Shown here in pieces: positions 17,423-26,378 of a DNA stretch of 64,000 nucleotides (its first letter is position 1; every line of letters begins with the position of its first letter). This stretch comes from G965222505 sp965222505 (GTDB lineage: Bacteria > Bacteroidota > Rhodothermia > Rhodothermales > DATKEJ01). The position numbers were made by a program, and so were the translations under genes. The notes below the pieces were generated by a model. The model saw only the letters and a list, made by a program, of their open reading frames with translations. It had not been told where the DNA came from and did not search any database. The stretch is from NCBI GenBank assembly GCA_965222505.1, contig OZ244956.1, positions 2,170,001-2,234,000 of the forward strand. The letters are read 5' to 3'.

Positions 17423-17672
17423 AGCGCTTTTTGCGGAACTTCAGGAAAAAGCCGCCTCGGGCAATCCCAATTCCGGGACCGTCAAAGCCCTTGAACGCGG
17501 CTCCCACTACATCGGCAAGAAGCTCCTGGAGGAAGCGGGCGAAGTCTGGATGGCTGCCCGGTATGAAAGCCGCGAGGCCACCGCTATGGAAATCTCGCAA
17601 CTGCTCTACCACGCGCAGGTGATGATGCTGGCCTGCGGATTGGAACTCAAAGACGTGTATCGACACCTGTAA
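17409..17672 (+). CDS. hisE: Phosphoribosyl-ATP pyrophosphatase
   Basis: 87 residues, the normal HisE length: MKTFEALFAELQEKAASGNP, then GTVKALERG, IGKKLLEEAGEVWMAA with the EExxE metal-binding helix, and ISQLLYHAQVMMLACGLEL. It hydrolyses PR-ATP to PR-AMP in step two of histidine synthesis. ATG 17409 lies inside the end of the radical SAM gene. hisG follows after an 89-bp repeat-filled spacer; no other his genes are in the window, so the pathway is scattered. Confidence 0.93.
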   Translation: MKTFEALFAELQEKAASGNPNSGTVKALERGSHYIGKKLLEEAGEVWMAARYESREATAMEISQLLYHAQVMMLACGLELKDVYRHL

Positions 17673-17675
17673 AAA

Positions 17676-17761
17676 ATGGTCAATGGTTAATGGTCGATTG
17701 TCAATGGTCAATGAAAAGACAAATTGACAATTGACAATTGACAATTGACAATCGACAATTC
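17676..17761. repeat. 85-bp heptamer hairpin element, copy A
   Basis: Left part made of ATGGTCA/ATGGTTA units, right part of four ATTGACA-type units ending in ATCGACAATT. The two halves are imperfect reverse complements around GAAAAGACAAA and could form a long hairpin. It is nearly identical, in inverse orientation, to 30809-30899. The repeat ends at the ATG of hisG. Confidence 0.85.
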
Positions 17762-18613
17762 ATGCTACAGATTGCTCTCCCAAACAAAGGGGCCCTGTCC
17801 GAAGATGCGGTGACGCTGGTCAAGGCGGCGGGGTATCATTGCCGGCGCTATGGCCGGGAACTGGTCGTGCGGGATGCTGAAAACAACGTCGAGTTTTTGT
17901 TTCTTCGACCACGGGATATTGCCATCTACGTCAGCAACGGCGTGCTGGACCTAGGCATTACCGGCCAGGACCTCGCCATCGACAGCCAGGCCAATGTGAC
18001 GGAATTGCTTCCGCTTCACTTCGGCCGCTCGGCGTTTTATTATGCCGTCCCCCAAACCAGCACCCTTACCCCAGACCAGTTTACCGCGTCCCACCGGATT
18101 GCGACCTCCTTCCCGACCCTGGTGGCCCAGGATTTGGCCGAACGTAACCTGGATGCCCAGATTATCCGCCTGGATGGTGCGGTCGAGATTTCGATTCAAC
18201 TGGGCGTAGCCGATGCCATTGCCGATGTGGTCCAGTCTGGTCGCACCCTGGATGAAGCCGGCCTCAAAAAAACGGGACCACCCATCCTGAAATCCGAAGC
18301 CGTACTTATCGCACGGGATGATCAACAAATCAAACGCCCCGATGTAATCCGGTTTGTCGAACGGCTCAACGGCATCGTTGTGGCCCGTGCGTTTGTGATG
18401 GTCGAATATGACATCCCCACCGCCCAGGTAGAAGCCGCGTGTGCCATCACCCCCGGCATTGAATCTCCGACCGTCGCGCCCCTGAGCCGGCCCGGCTGGA
18501 AGGCGGTCAAGGCGATGGCCCGGCGGCGCGATGTCAACCGCATCATGGATGATCTTGCCGCGTTGGGGGCCAAGGGCATCATTATTACCGATATTCGAAC
18601 GTGTAGAATTTGA
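17762..18613 (+). CDS. hisG: ATP phosphoribosyltransferase (long form)
   Basis: About 283 residues, the length of the long, self-sufficient HisG with a C-terminal regulatory ACT-like domain. Features are LQIALPNKGALSEDAVTLVK at the start, the RPRDIAIYVSNGVLDLGITG segment, IATSFPTLVAQDL, the PRPP-loop-like LGVADAIADVVQSGRTL and the C-terminal ESPTVAPLSRPGWKAVKAM. It condenses ATP and PRPP in the first step of histidine synthesis. ATG 17762 is preferred; a TTG at 17738 lies inside the heptamer repeat. Repeat-length change could alter its leader. Confidence 0.95.
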   Translation: MLQIALPNKGALSEDAVTLVKAAGYHCRRYGRELVVRDAENNVEFLFLRPRDIAIYVSNGVLDLGITGQDLAIDSQANVTELLPLHFGRSAFYYAVPQTSTLTPDQFTASHRIATSFPTLVAQDLAERNLDAQIIRLDGAVEISIQLGVADAIADVVQSGRTLDEAGLKKTGPPILKSEAVLIARDDQQIKRPDVIRFVERLNGIVVARAFVMVEYDIPTAQVEAACAITPGIESPTVAPLSRPGWKAVKAMARRRDVNRIMDDLAALGAKGIIITDIRTCRI

Positions 18614-18623
18614 TATCCGGGTT

Positions 18624-18652
18624 TCACGGACACAGCGTGCCGTGTCCCTACG
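18624..18652 (+). repeat. REP palindrome of the GGACAC/GTGTCC type
   Basis: GGACAC (18628-18633) and GTGTCC (18642-18647) flank AGCGTGCC, followed by CTACG. This is a variant of the GGGACATGGC palindromes that surround the RAYT gene at 55268-55849, about 37 kb away. It lies between hisG and the acyltransferase gene. Confidence 0.7.
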
Positions 18653-18675
18653 TAATACCATCCTATGTCCTGCTT

Positions 18676-19467
18676 ATGCGCTACCTTCTCGGCATCTTTC
18701 GTATCCTCGTAACCGTCCTTATTCTTGTGCCCGGTACGGTCCTGATCCTGATCCTTGGGTTGTTGCCCCTTCGGTACAAGGGCGCGCGGTGGTCGTCCTG
18801 GGTGGTGAACGGATTGTGTCGGCTGTTTTTTCCCATCTTCGGGATGAAACTCACCTGCAACGACCGGGAAGCCATCATCCAACATCACGGCCTGGTTTTT
18901 CCCAACCACGAATCCTACATCGACCCGATTCTGATGATGGCCGTCTGGCCGATGCGTTTTATGGGGATGGCCGAGGTGCGCTGGTGGCCGTTTATTGGTT
19001 GGATTGCGATGGCGATGGATACGGTCTTTGTGAAACGGCACGACAAGGCCCACCGCAAACAGGCCCGGCAGGAAGCCGCCGAGAAGCTGCGGGCGCGGAC
19101 GTACCCCCCGCTGTCACTTTTTCCAGAAGGGGGCATCGGTGTGGGTGATGAATTGTTGCCGTTCCGATACGGAGCTTTTGAGATTGCGGCCGAGGTGTCC
19201 CTGCCCTTCATGCCGGCGGTCATTCACTACGACCGTTTCGATGTGATTGCCTGGTTCAAGGAGCCGTTGCTCGTGGCCGTTTGGCGGCTGGCCATCAATA
19301 CCGATCCCATCAACGCGAAATTGGTGGTGCTTCCCGTCGTCACACCCCATCCAGAGGATGATCCGGCCGAATTGGCACGCGCTACAGCAACCGCCATCGA
19401 TGAGACCTTCCAGGCCCTCGGTGGTGCCATCGGCCTGTCTGCTACAGACTCATCGCCTGCCCGATAA
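18676..19467 (+). CDS. 1-acyl-sn-glycerol-3-phosphate acyltransferase (PlsC-like)
   Basis: About 263 residues from ATG 18676. A hydrophobic N-terminal segment (residues 3-30) anchors it to the inner membrane. The acyltransferase motif NHESYID (NHx4D) is at 77-83 and FPEGG at 149-153. It probably adds the second acyl chain to lysophosphatidate in phospholipid synthesis; other acyl acceptors (lyso-ornithine lipid type) are possible in this fold. The 3' end overlaps the convergent serpin gene by 26 bases. Confidence 0.88.
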   Translation: MRYLLGIFRILVTVLILVPGTVLILILGLLPLRYKGARWSSWVVNGLCRLFFPIFGMKLTCNDREAIIQHHGLVFPNHESYIDPILMMAVWPMRFMGMAEVRWWPFIGWIAMAMDTVFVKRHDKAHRKQARQEAAEKLRARTYPPLSLFPEGGIGVGDELLPFRYGAFEIAAEVSLPFMPAVIHYDRFDVIAWFKEPLLVAVWRLAINTDPINAKLVVLPVVTPHPEDDPAELARATATAIDETFQALGGAIGLSATDSSPAR

Positions 19468-20671
19468 ACAGCAGGGTACCCGTGTGCCGCTCGCGGATCA
19501 TAAAGATGAAGGGCCGGTCTACACGCATCACAGGGCCAAGGCTTGTCACGTCTACAATCACCCCGGTTACTGCTGCAGCTTCAGTGCCCTCCTCATTGAC
19601 CTCCACCACCGTCTTGTGCAGTACGTCGCTGATGTACAATTCCACATTGGGGTTGATGCGGCTGAAATCGGCCTCGCCGGGCGTAAACGCCACATCCATG
19701 CCCATTGCCGAAAGGGCCGCTTTGAGTGAAGTCTTATAGGCCAATTCAAACCGGGGTAGCCAGATCAAAACCTTTTGGGGCGTCAGACCGGCCTGCCACT
19801 GTGCCCATGCTTCGGGCGTGAGTTCCTCAATCACCGATGTCACCGTTTCGCCTTCGTTCGGCAAAAGTACCGTCATGCTATAGAGCGAGTCCCCGTAAGG
19901 CAATTCGATCATGCTGAAGCGATCGGTTTGCAGATACAGGAGGGTGGCCTCCTGATACATCAAGGGCACCTCAGACGAAGTGCCATCGGCATTGTAGAAT
20001 GGGGCTGTCCGGGTTTCATCGGGATCGAATTGATAAAGCCACGTCCCTTGGAAATAGATGGCATTGACCAGAAGCATGACGGTGTCGGCACCGATCTCTT
20101 CGATCAGTTTGTTGATTTTGCCCTGCGTCTTTTCATCCACCCACTGGTTGATGATGTTGACTGCGCCAGGATCATTAAAATCCAGCGCGTCAATTTCTGC
20201 ATCGAAGGTGGCCTGGTTGGTCTCCAGAAAATCAGCCTCGACCGCAAATCCCTGCCGGCTCCAGATCGCATTGGCAATTTGCAGGTTGACCTTCGGGTCC
20301 AGCGTGGTCAACAGGTCGATCAGTGTCCGGTAGGCGGCGTTGATTTCCGTTTCGGTGAGGCCGGTTTTTTCGAGGACAACATTGAACGCATCCAGGGTGG
20401 CTCCATCGGCCCCATTGCGCGTCATGCCCAGCGCCATCGACACACTGATAGGAGAGATAAAAATGTTCGAGTCCGGCGTGGCCGTGTGGAGGGCCTGCAA
20501 CAGGTTCAGGCCGAAGCCATTGTCGGTGCGGACGATTTGTTGTTCGACCGTAGAAAGGTCCGGCAACGGTTGTTCATCAGCCGGGGCCGGATCGGAGCTG
20601 TCACAGCCCCACATACCGACCATCAGCAGCGAAAGCGCAAAGGCGCGAAGGAAATAAAATTGCATGATCAT
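19442..20671 (-). CDS. Serpin-family protease inhibitor, predicted lipoprotein
   Basis: 409 residues. A signal peptide ending ...MVGMWGC and then an acidic/Pro linker suggests lipid anchoring. The serpin core is clear: NIFISPISVSMALGMTRNGA, NAIYFQGTWLYQFDP, PRFELAYKTSLKAALSAMGM, the hinge EEGTEAAAVTG and the C-terminal DRPFIFMIRERHTGTLLFIG. Counting from the hinge glycine as P15 puts the scissile bond at Thr-Ser (P1-P1'). The small hinge residues suggest an inhibitory serpin that traps a target serine or cysteine protease. Its target is unknown; it may protect the cell surface from its own or foreign proteases. Confidence 0.93.
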   Translation of the reverse strand: MIMQFYFLRAFALSLLMVGMWGCDSSDPAPADEQPLPDLSTVEQQIVRTDNGFGLNLLQALHTATPDSNIFISPISVSMALGMTRNGADGATLDAFNVVLEKTGLTETEINAAYRTLIDLLTTLDPKVNLQIANAIWSRQGFAVEADFLETNQATFDAEIDALDFNDPGAVNIINQWVDEKTQGKINKLIEEIGADTVMLLVNAIYFQGTWLYQFDPDETRTAPFYNADGTSSEVPLMYQEATLLYLQTDRFSMIELPYGDSLYSMTVLLPNEGETVTSVIEELTPEAWAQWQAGLTPQKVLIWLPRFELAYKTSLKAALSAMGMDVAFTPGEADFSRINPNVELYISDVLHKTVVEVNEEGTEAAAVTGVIVDVTSLGPVMRVDRPFIFMIRERHTGTLLFIGQAMSL

Positions 20672-20758
20672 GGTCCTCTGAACAGGAACGAAGGTGGTAA
20701 TTTTTATCGTTAATCACTTCGTTGCTCAGACAACCGTGGAGGTGGGTTTATTCCCCGC

Positions 20759-21481
20759 TTACTTTTCTTCTACCCCCACGTCTTTCAAGGCTTCCAGCTT
20801 GCCTGTAGGAATATCATCGGCCGCGCTTTCGACCTGATCCATGCTGACGTTGGTGCCCTCCAATTCAACGATAAACCGCTCCCCGACCAGGAAGTGAAGT
20901 TCGGCATCGGTGGAGCCGTTGCTGCGTTCCTCGAATTTCTGGAAGGCTTTGTAGCCTTTATACTCCGTGGTACGCTCATAGCCCTTGCTGCTGCGGCGGT
21001 TAAATTCCACGCCGAGCCACGTATAGCCCATCATGGCAAAGCCACGCATCGAGCCGGTATCGGTGATGCTGACCTTGAGCCGCGCGCCATCCTCACCCTT
21101 GAAACGGGCATTGGCCGTCGATACATTCATGCCCAGGGTACCGGTTTGCTCCCCTTCGCTTTCGACGAATTCCAGTCCATCTACCTCTTCCGGCAGCATG
21201 CCTTGTATTTCCTCGAAGTCGACGACCTTCGTGGTCGTGTTGCCAGACACGGCTTCCTGCATTTGTTGAAGTTGATCCTGAAGCGCCTGCATGCCACCGG
21301 CTATCCCATCCGGCGGGGTTTCTTCATCACCATCATCATTATTTGGGGTATTATTGTTCGGGGTATTGCTGTTGGACGAAAAGCTCGGCTCATCTTGTTC
21401 ATCAGCCGGGGCATCACCGCCGCCACAGCCAATCATGAACAGGGGCAGAATGAGCAATAGGGTCCAGAGAGACGTGCGCAT
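20759..21481 (-). CDS. Lipoprotein of unknown function
   Basis: 240 residues. A signal peptide with a lipobox-like FMIGC is followed by a low-complexity Asp/Asn/Thr/Pro linker (residues 24-60) and a compact C-terminal domain (LPEEVDGLEF, MNVSTANARFKGEDGARLKV, GERFIVELEG). The linker shares the PADEQ stretch and underlying DNA with the neighbouring serpin, as if the two lipoprotein leaders had exchanged sequence. No family recognised. It is 87 bp upstream of the serpin on the same strand and may be co-transcribed with it. Confidence 0.8.
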   Translation of the reverse strand: MRTSLWTLLLILPLFMIGCGGGDAPADEQDEPSFSSNSNTPNNNTPNNDDGDEETPPDGIAGGMQALQDQLQQMQEAVSGNTTTKVVDFEEIQGMLPEEVDGLEFVESEGEQTGTLGMNVSTANARFKGEDGARLKVSITDTGSMRGFAMMGYTWLGVEFNRRSSKGYERTTEYKGYKAFQKFEERSNGSTDAELHFLVGERFIVELEGTNVSMDQVESAADDIPTGKLEALKDVGVEEK

Positions 21482-21593
21482 GGGATTGGGGGTTGATTGA
21501 AAAGAAGGGGCCGCAGAAGGGCCAAAACGATTCCATGTTTTTCAACATACGAATCGGCTTTGGGTGGTGCAAGGGGTGTTGTATGCCGAGGCA

Positions 21594-21640
21594 TCCGAAC
21601 ATCGAGGCGACCACAAGGGTCGCCCGTCCGGGGTGTGGCT
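21594..21640 (-). repeat. Palindromic intergenic repeat, GGGCGATC family, copy 2
   Basis: GGCGACC (21606-21612) and GGTCGCC (21618-21624) around loop ACAAG. On the minus strand the unit reads CCGGACGGGCGACC..., followed by CGATGTTCGGATG, matching copy 1 at 8071-8112 over about 40 bases. It lies in the 281-bp divergent region between two lipoprotein genes. Confidence 0.75.
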
Positions 21641-21762
21641 GTCATTATCGGATGCGGATACGTGTGTGACCTGCACGCCCTGGGGGGCGGCTATGCTTTT
21701 GCCCTATCTCGTCAGGTTGGGATTGTGTACCTTGTGGGTGGTTTGTCCCTTTTTCTGCTTCG

Positions 21763-22248
21763 ATGTCTTTTATGCGTGTACTTGTTATTCTTGTGGTGAC
21801 GGGCCTGTGTGCCGGCTGTGCCAGTTCGCTGACACCGCTGTACCGGGATTTTGAAATCGAACCCTCCAAAACCCCAGCCGCTACCGCCATCAATGCTGAT
21901 GTCTACGACCGGATCGAACGCGCCCTGAATGAAGCCGGCTGGCAGATGATCAGTGGGCAAGCTGAGAATGTGGTAACCACGGACAGCAGGCAGTTCCGCA
22001 ACTGGGGCATTTACAGCATCAAGGTATCGCTGGACGTTGTGCCACTTAACGACGAATTTGTGCGCCTGTATATCCACCCCTATCGACATTACTTCACCGG
22101 CAGCCGAAGCAAATTGGGGTTCCTGAGCAAGGGCCTGGGCCGCTCATTCCTCCCCAATCTTCGGGAGGCCTTTGCCAATGAGGGCCTCTACCCCGTTGGC
22201 ACCCATATCGAACGCGACGAAGAAATGACCGGCGAACGCCCATCATAA
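21763..22248 (+). CDS. Small lipoprotein of unknown function
   Basis: 161 residues. The N-terminal signal peptide has lipobox GLCAGC, followed by a mature domain of about 140 residues with a DVYDRIERALNEAGWQMISG helix, an FRNWGIYSIKVSLDVVPLND strand pair and VRLYIHPYRHYFTGSRSKLG. No family recognised. Its last six bases overlap the end of the convergent propeller gene. An alternative ATG lies nine bases downstream. Confidence 0.75.
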   Translation: MSFMRVLVILVVTGLCAGCASSLTPLYRDFEIEPSKTPAATAINADVYDRIERALNEAGWQMISGQAENVVTTDSRQFRNWGIYSIKVSLDVVPLNDEFVRLYIHPYRHYFTGSRSKLGFLSKGLGRSFLPNLREAFANEGLYPVGTHIERDEEMTGERPS

Positions 22249-24402
22249 CCCGGACAGCTTCACCATCTGGCCGTTGTGCACACCGAATGTAGACGTGATG
22301 CGGTACAGGTACATCCCCGATGCCCAACCGGCACTCCGCAACACCACGCGGTGTTCACCCGATGGCAGCGTTCCCACCGCTTCGCCATACACCCGCTGCC
22401 CCAGCGCGTTATAGACCGTCAAGTGCACCGGTCCGGGGCGTGTCGTTTCAAAAACCAGGGTAGCGCGATCCGTAAACGGATTGGGATAAGAAGATGCTGA
22501 GACAAAAGCCCGGGGCACCTCGCCCGGTTTCGTATCGGCCGAGGTAGGCACAAAATCTTCCAGAATGGAAATCCCCAACACGCCACCGAACCACTTGCGG
22601 TTTTCAGCATCGACCACAACCGAAAGGATACGATTACCGATTAAATTATCGCTGCGCTGATACGTGTGCCATTGGAAACCGTCAAACCGCGAAACACCGC
22701 CAAAATGAGTACCGGCCCACACCGCACCTACCTGATCCACAGCCAGGCTGTTCACCCAGTCCCCCCCGAGGCTGTCTTGCGTCATATACGACGTCCACAC
22801 ACCCCCTTCGAACCGGCTCACCCCGGCCTGTGTACCAAACCAGACCGCGCCTGAAGGAGTGAACGCAACGGTTCGCACCCGCGGATCGACCAGGCCATCG
22901 GCTATCGTAAAAGGGGTCCACACGTCACCATCCAGCCGATAAACCGTACCCTGGGCAAAAGCCCAGACTTGCCCATCGTGGACGCTGGCATACACCCCTT
23001 GCACATTTTCCAGGGTCAGGGTGCGCCAGGTGGTGCCGTCCCATCGGCTGACATTTTGGTTCCCAGACACTACCCACACCTGGCCAACCCCGTCATGGGC
23101 CACGGATTGTACACGATTGCTCGGCAACCCGCTGTTGGTTGTGGTATAGGTCGTCCATGTGTTGTTCTGGTACCGGACGAGCCCCTGCTCGGTTGTGGCA
23201 ACCCAAAGTGCACCGAGTACATCCAGGGTAATGTCGGTGACATCGGTCCCAAGCGGCACGGGGCTGTTCTCAGGCGTAAGGTGTTCCCAACCGGAGGGCG
23301 TGAGGCGTTCGAGCCCGGCCTGGGAAAGCACCCAGAGGGTTGTGTCTGGCCCCACGGCAAGGTCGCGGTAATCGGTTCCAGCCGGTCCTGGTGGCCGAAA
23401 CGGTTTGAACGTCTGGCCGTCGAATTGCATCACCCCATCCGTCGTGCCGATCCATATCAGGTTACGGTCCGGGTGAACGGCCAGGGTACGGGTATTCGGG
23501 AAATTGAAATCAAAGCTGGGGATGATGTCGGGATACGATTGCCAGGTGGTGCCATCGAAGCGGCTCAGTCCGCTGACGGTCCCGAAATACAACGTCCCAT
23601 CTGCGGCCAGACCTACACCGCTCGTGTAATCGGACAAAAGTTCAGAGGATGTGGTTAAAAGGGAGGTCCAGGTGGTGCCGTCGAAACGCACCAGACCGAC
23701 ATCCGGACTCTGGTCATCATCATTGCACCAGAACCAGACGTGGCCGGTTTGAGGATCCAATGCCCGTACATAAACGAAGCTCGACAATAACCCGCTGTTG
23801 TCTGGAGTAAAATTGAACCAATCCACCCCATTGAACCAGTCCACGCCATTCCCCCATACCCCGATCCAGACAGCCCCATCGGGATCGACCCGAATGGAGG
23901 TTACGAAGGCATCGGACAAGCCGGTATCGGCTGGGTCGTAGTGGGTCCAGGTTTCCCCGTCGTAGAAAAAGAGCCCCGCATCGTACGTCCCGATCCACAT
24001 CCCCCCCCGCGGATCAGCAGCAAGGGCGGTTGTGAAATTGCTCGTCAGGCCACTGTTTTCGACGGTGAAAGTTTTCCAGGCCCCTTCATAAACCGATAGC
24101 CCTTGCGGGGTAGCCACCCAGACCCGCCCCTGTGTGTCCAGCGTGAGGTCCGTGATGGCATTGTCGGCGAGGCCGTCATTGACGCGGGTAAACACCTCGG
24201 TGCGGCCCGTGGCGAGATGCGTGCGGTACACCCCACCGCCGGATGTGCCGACCCACAGCACCTCGCCACTCGCAGCCAGATGCGTAGCGGCTCGGGTATA
24301 CGTCAACTCCTGCCAGCGCAACTGGGCGGTCGTGCCCTGCACGGCGGCAAACATCAGGATACAAACAAGGGGCAAGAAGATTCGTCCCACTGTGGATCGC
24401 AT
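22243..24402 (-). CDS. Secreted two-component-propeller protein with T9SS sorting domain
   Basis: 719 residues. Signal peptide to about residue 26 (LMFAAVQGTTAQ). A long run of two-component-propeller (Reg_prop) blades follows, with the recurring pattern VWIGT-GVSRFDGTTW, from about 35 to 620, about enough for two seven-bladed propellers. The C-terminal sorting domain has YPNPFTDRATLVF, YNALGQRVYG and GMYLYRI. Such blades usually form the sensor part of hybrid histidine kinases; here they are free and exported, so binding or scaffolding at the surface is more likely. Monocistronic. Confidence 0.9.
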   Translation of the reverse strand: MRSTVGRIFLPLVCILMFAAVQGTTAQLRWQELTYTRAATHLAASGEVLWVGTSGGGVYRTHLATGRTEVFTRVNDGLADNAITDLTLDTQGRVWVATPQGLSVYEGAWKTFTVENSGLTSNFTTALAADPRGGMWIGTYDAGLFFYDGETWTHYDPADTGLSDAFVTSIRVDPDGAVWIGVWGNGVDWFNGVDWFNFTPDNSGLLSSFVYVRALDPQTGHVWFWCNDDDQSPDVGLVRFDGTTWTSLLTTSSELLSDYTSGVGLAADGTLYFGTVSGLSRFDGTTWQSYPDIIPSFDFNFPNTRTLAVHPDRNLIWIGTTDGVMQFDGQTFKPFRPPGPAGTDYRDLAVGPDTTLWVLSQAGLERLTPSGWEHLTPENSPVPLGTDVTDITLDVLGALWVATTEQGLVRYQNNTWTTYTTTNSGLPSNRVQSVAHDGVGQVWVVSGNQNVSRWDGTTWRTLTLENVQGVYASVHDGQVWAFAQGTVYRLDGDVWTPFTIADGLVDPRVRTVAFTPSGAVWFGTQAGVSRFEGGVWTSYMTQDSLGGDWVNSLAVDQVGAVWAGTHFGGVSRFDGFQWHTYQRSDNLIGNRILSVVVDAENRKWFGGVLGISILEDFVPTSADTKPGEVPRAFVSASSYPNPFTDRATLVFETTRPGPVHLTVYNALGQRVYGEAVGTLPSGEHRVVLRSAGWASGMYLYRITSTFGVHNGQMVKLSGL

Positions 24403-24527
24403 GTAAAGTGGATAGGCCCTGTCTCCAACGCATCATCAGGTGGGTTGATTCCGTCGACGGACCGGGCCTTGCACGGTTAGACCCCTGCCGACGGGTTTTA
24501 TTCCCGGCTCAGTTACCAAACAGTTTC

Positions 24528-25769
24528 TTAGATCAACACCAGCCGACGGGTAAATACGCTGGACCCGGCTTGCAGACGTGCGATGTACACACCGGGCGGC
24601 ACCTGCCTGGGCCGCCAATCAACCCGATGCATACCCGTCCCGTACCGGCCAGTAACGACCACCGCGACCTCCCGACCGATCAGGTCATAGACTGCGAGGT
24701 GTACCGTCTCTGGCTCTGATAGTGAAAACGTGAGGGTGGTAGACCCACTAAAGGGGTTGGGATAATTGGGGGCGAAGGTCGGGGGCTTCGGCTGAACGGC
24801 ATCTGTTTCGGCAGCCGTGGCCTTCGGGTTGGGTGGGATGAAACCGGCATTGATATCCGTCACGCCAAACCCTGCCACCGGCCCTCCGCCAATCACGAAG
24901 ATGGTATCGGCTACAACAGCTGCGCCGATGCCATGACGCGGCATGGGCATCGGGGCCATGGTACGCCAGGTATCAGTGACCGGATCGTATTCTTCGACCT
25001 GTTCAAACACGCCCGGAAACGGAATGTTGAACGCCTCTCCGCCGAACACATAAAGTTTGCCGTGTAAGGATGCCGCTGTAAGCCCGCCGCGAGGCGTGGG
25101 CATATCGGCCAGCTTGCGCCAGGTATTGGTGGCTGGGCTATAGACTTCCAGCAGCGCGGTATTGCCTCCGTTTGGGGTACGCCCGCCCACCACATAGATG
25201 AGCGAGTCGATCACGGCAGCCGCCAGATGTTCGCGCCGTGACGGCATCGGGGCACGTGCTTCCCAGGTATTGGCGGCAGGATCATACCGCAGGTTGGTGT
25301 TTTGTACGCCACCGGTGGAGACCCCGCCAATGGCATAGATCTTGTCCTCCATCGAAACCACCACATGCGCACCATGTGCCCTTGGCATTGGAGCTTTTTC
25401 CACCCACCGTTGAGCAATTGGCTCGTAGGCCAGCACGCGGTTGGTCGGTAAGAACTGGTTGCCCTGATACCCGCCGATAATGTAGAACGTACCCCCAACG
25501 GCTGCTGCCCCGAGGTGGTGCATCGCAAACGGAAGCCGCACCAGGGCAGACCATGTGTTGGTCGCCGGGTCAAAGACCTCAACCTTGGTTGAAGCCCCGC
25601 CGGTTTCGAGTAGGCCACCGGGCACATACACCTTGCCACCCAGCACAGCATGGGGCATTTCCTGGCTGGCCGAAGGCAGGGCCTGCCGGGTCATCCATTG
25701 GCCCAGGTCCTGCGCCTGACCCAGCGTATATAACAGGCAGAGGGTTAAGGTCGTGCAAATCCCTTTCAT
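24528..25769 (-). CDS. Secreted Kelch-repeat protein with T9SS sorting domain
   Basis: 413 residues. Signal peptide MKGICTTLTLCLLYTLGQAQ. Six Kelch blades follow (patterns such as KVYVPGGLLETGG, YIIGGYQGNQFLPTNRVLAY, IYAIGGVSTGG, IYVVGGRTPNGGN, LYVFGGEAF, IFVIGGGPVAGFG) with the typical P-P-R--H / D--TNTW spacing, at about residues 35-310. The sorting domain occupies the last 80 residues (NYPNPFSGSTTLTF, YDLIGREVAVVV, GVYIARL). Probably a surface binding protein. Same orientation as the propeller gene, 125 bp away. Confidence 0.9.
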   Translation of the reverse strand: MKGICTTLTLCLLYTLGQAQDLGQWMTRQALPSASQEMPHAVLGGKVYVPGGLLETGGASTKVEVFDPATNTWSALVRLPFAMHHLGAAAVGGTFYIIGGYQGNQFLPTNRVLAYEPIAQRWVEKAPMPRAHGAHVVVSMEDKIYAIGGVSTGGVQNTNLRYDPAANTWEARAPMPSRREHLAAAVIDSLIYVVGGRTPNGGNTALLEVYSPATNTWRKLADMPTPRGGLTAASLHGKLYVFGGEAFNIPFPGVFEQVEEYDPVTDTWRTMAPMPMPRHGIGAAVVADTIFVIGGGPVAGFGVTDINAGFIPPNPKATAAETDAVQPKPPTFAPNYPNPFSGSTTLTFSLSEPETVHLAVYDLIGREVAVVVTGRYGTGMHRVDWRPRQVPPGVYIARLQAGSSVFTRRLVLI

Positions 25770-26378
25770 GGTTGGCGTAGTGCGGGGCTTGTGGAGGTCT
25801 ACTTCGTTAGTCGGCTTCGCCTCGTTTCTCGGCCTTTGGCCTCGGGATCTGGTGCATGCCCATAAGGTATGAGCCGTCCTTTTATGGAAGAAAGGGAAAA
25901 AGGAGACCCCGGTGCTAGTCCCACTTGGGGAGGTCGCAACCTTCCCGGCGGCGGCTGTCGGTCAGGTTGAGGATTTGCCAGCCGTCTTTGCCATTGACAA
26001 GCTGCATGGCATTCACACCACAGTGGCTGAACTGATCGCCAGCAAAAAAGGCATAGGGGACCCACGCGCTGGCGAGGTTATCATCCACACTGATTTCGAC
26101 ATCCCAGATGCGCTCGTCCCATACCTCGTCATGGGGCGTGCCGACCGCCGTGACGAACCGGTCGATGGACCCTTTGTGCAGGAACGGCCTGCCCTCCCGG
26201 AAGGCCGTGGTGTGCAGGTCGGCCGACGGGTGAAAAGCGGTGCGTACCATTGTGCTGTCTCCGGCGCGCATGCCGTCGAACAACTGATCAATGACGGTGC
26301 GAACCTCAGCTTCTGGGGTCTGGGCTTGGACCGTTTGGGGCGCGGCGGCACCGGCAAACAGAACCATCAAAACAAAAA

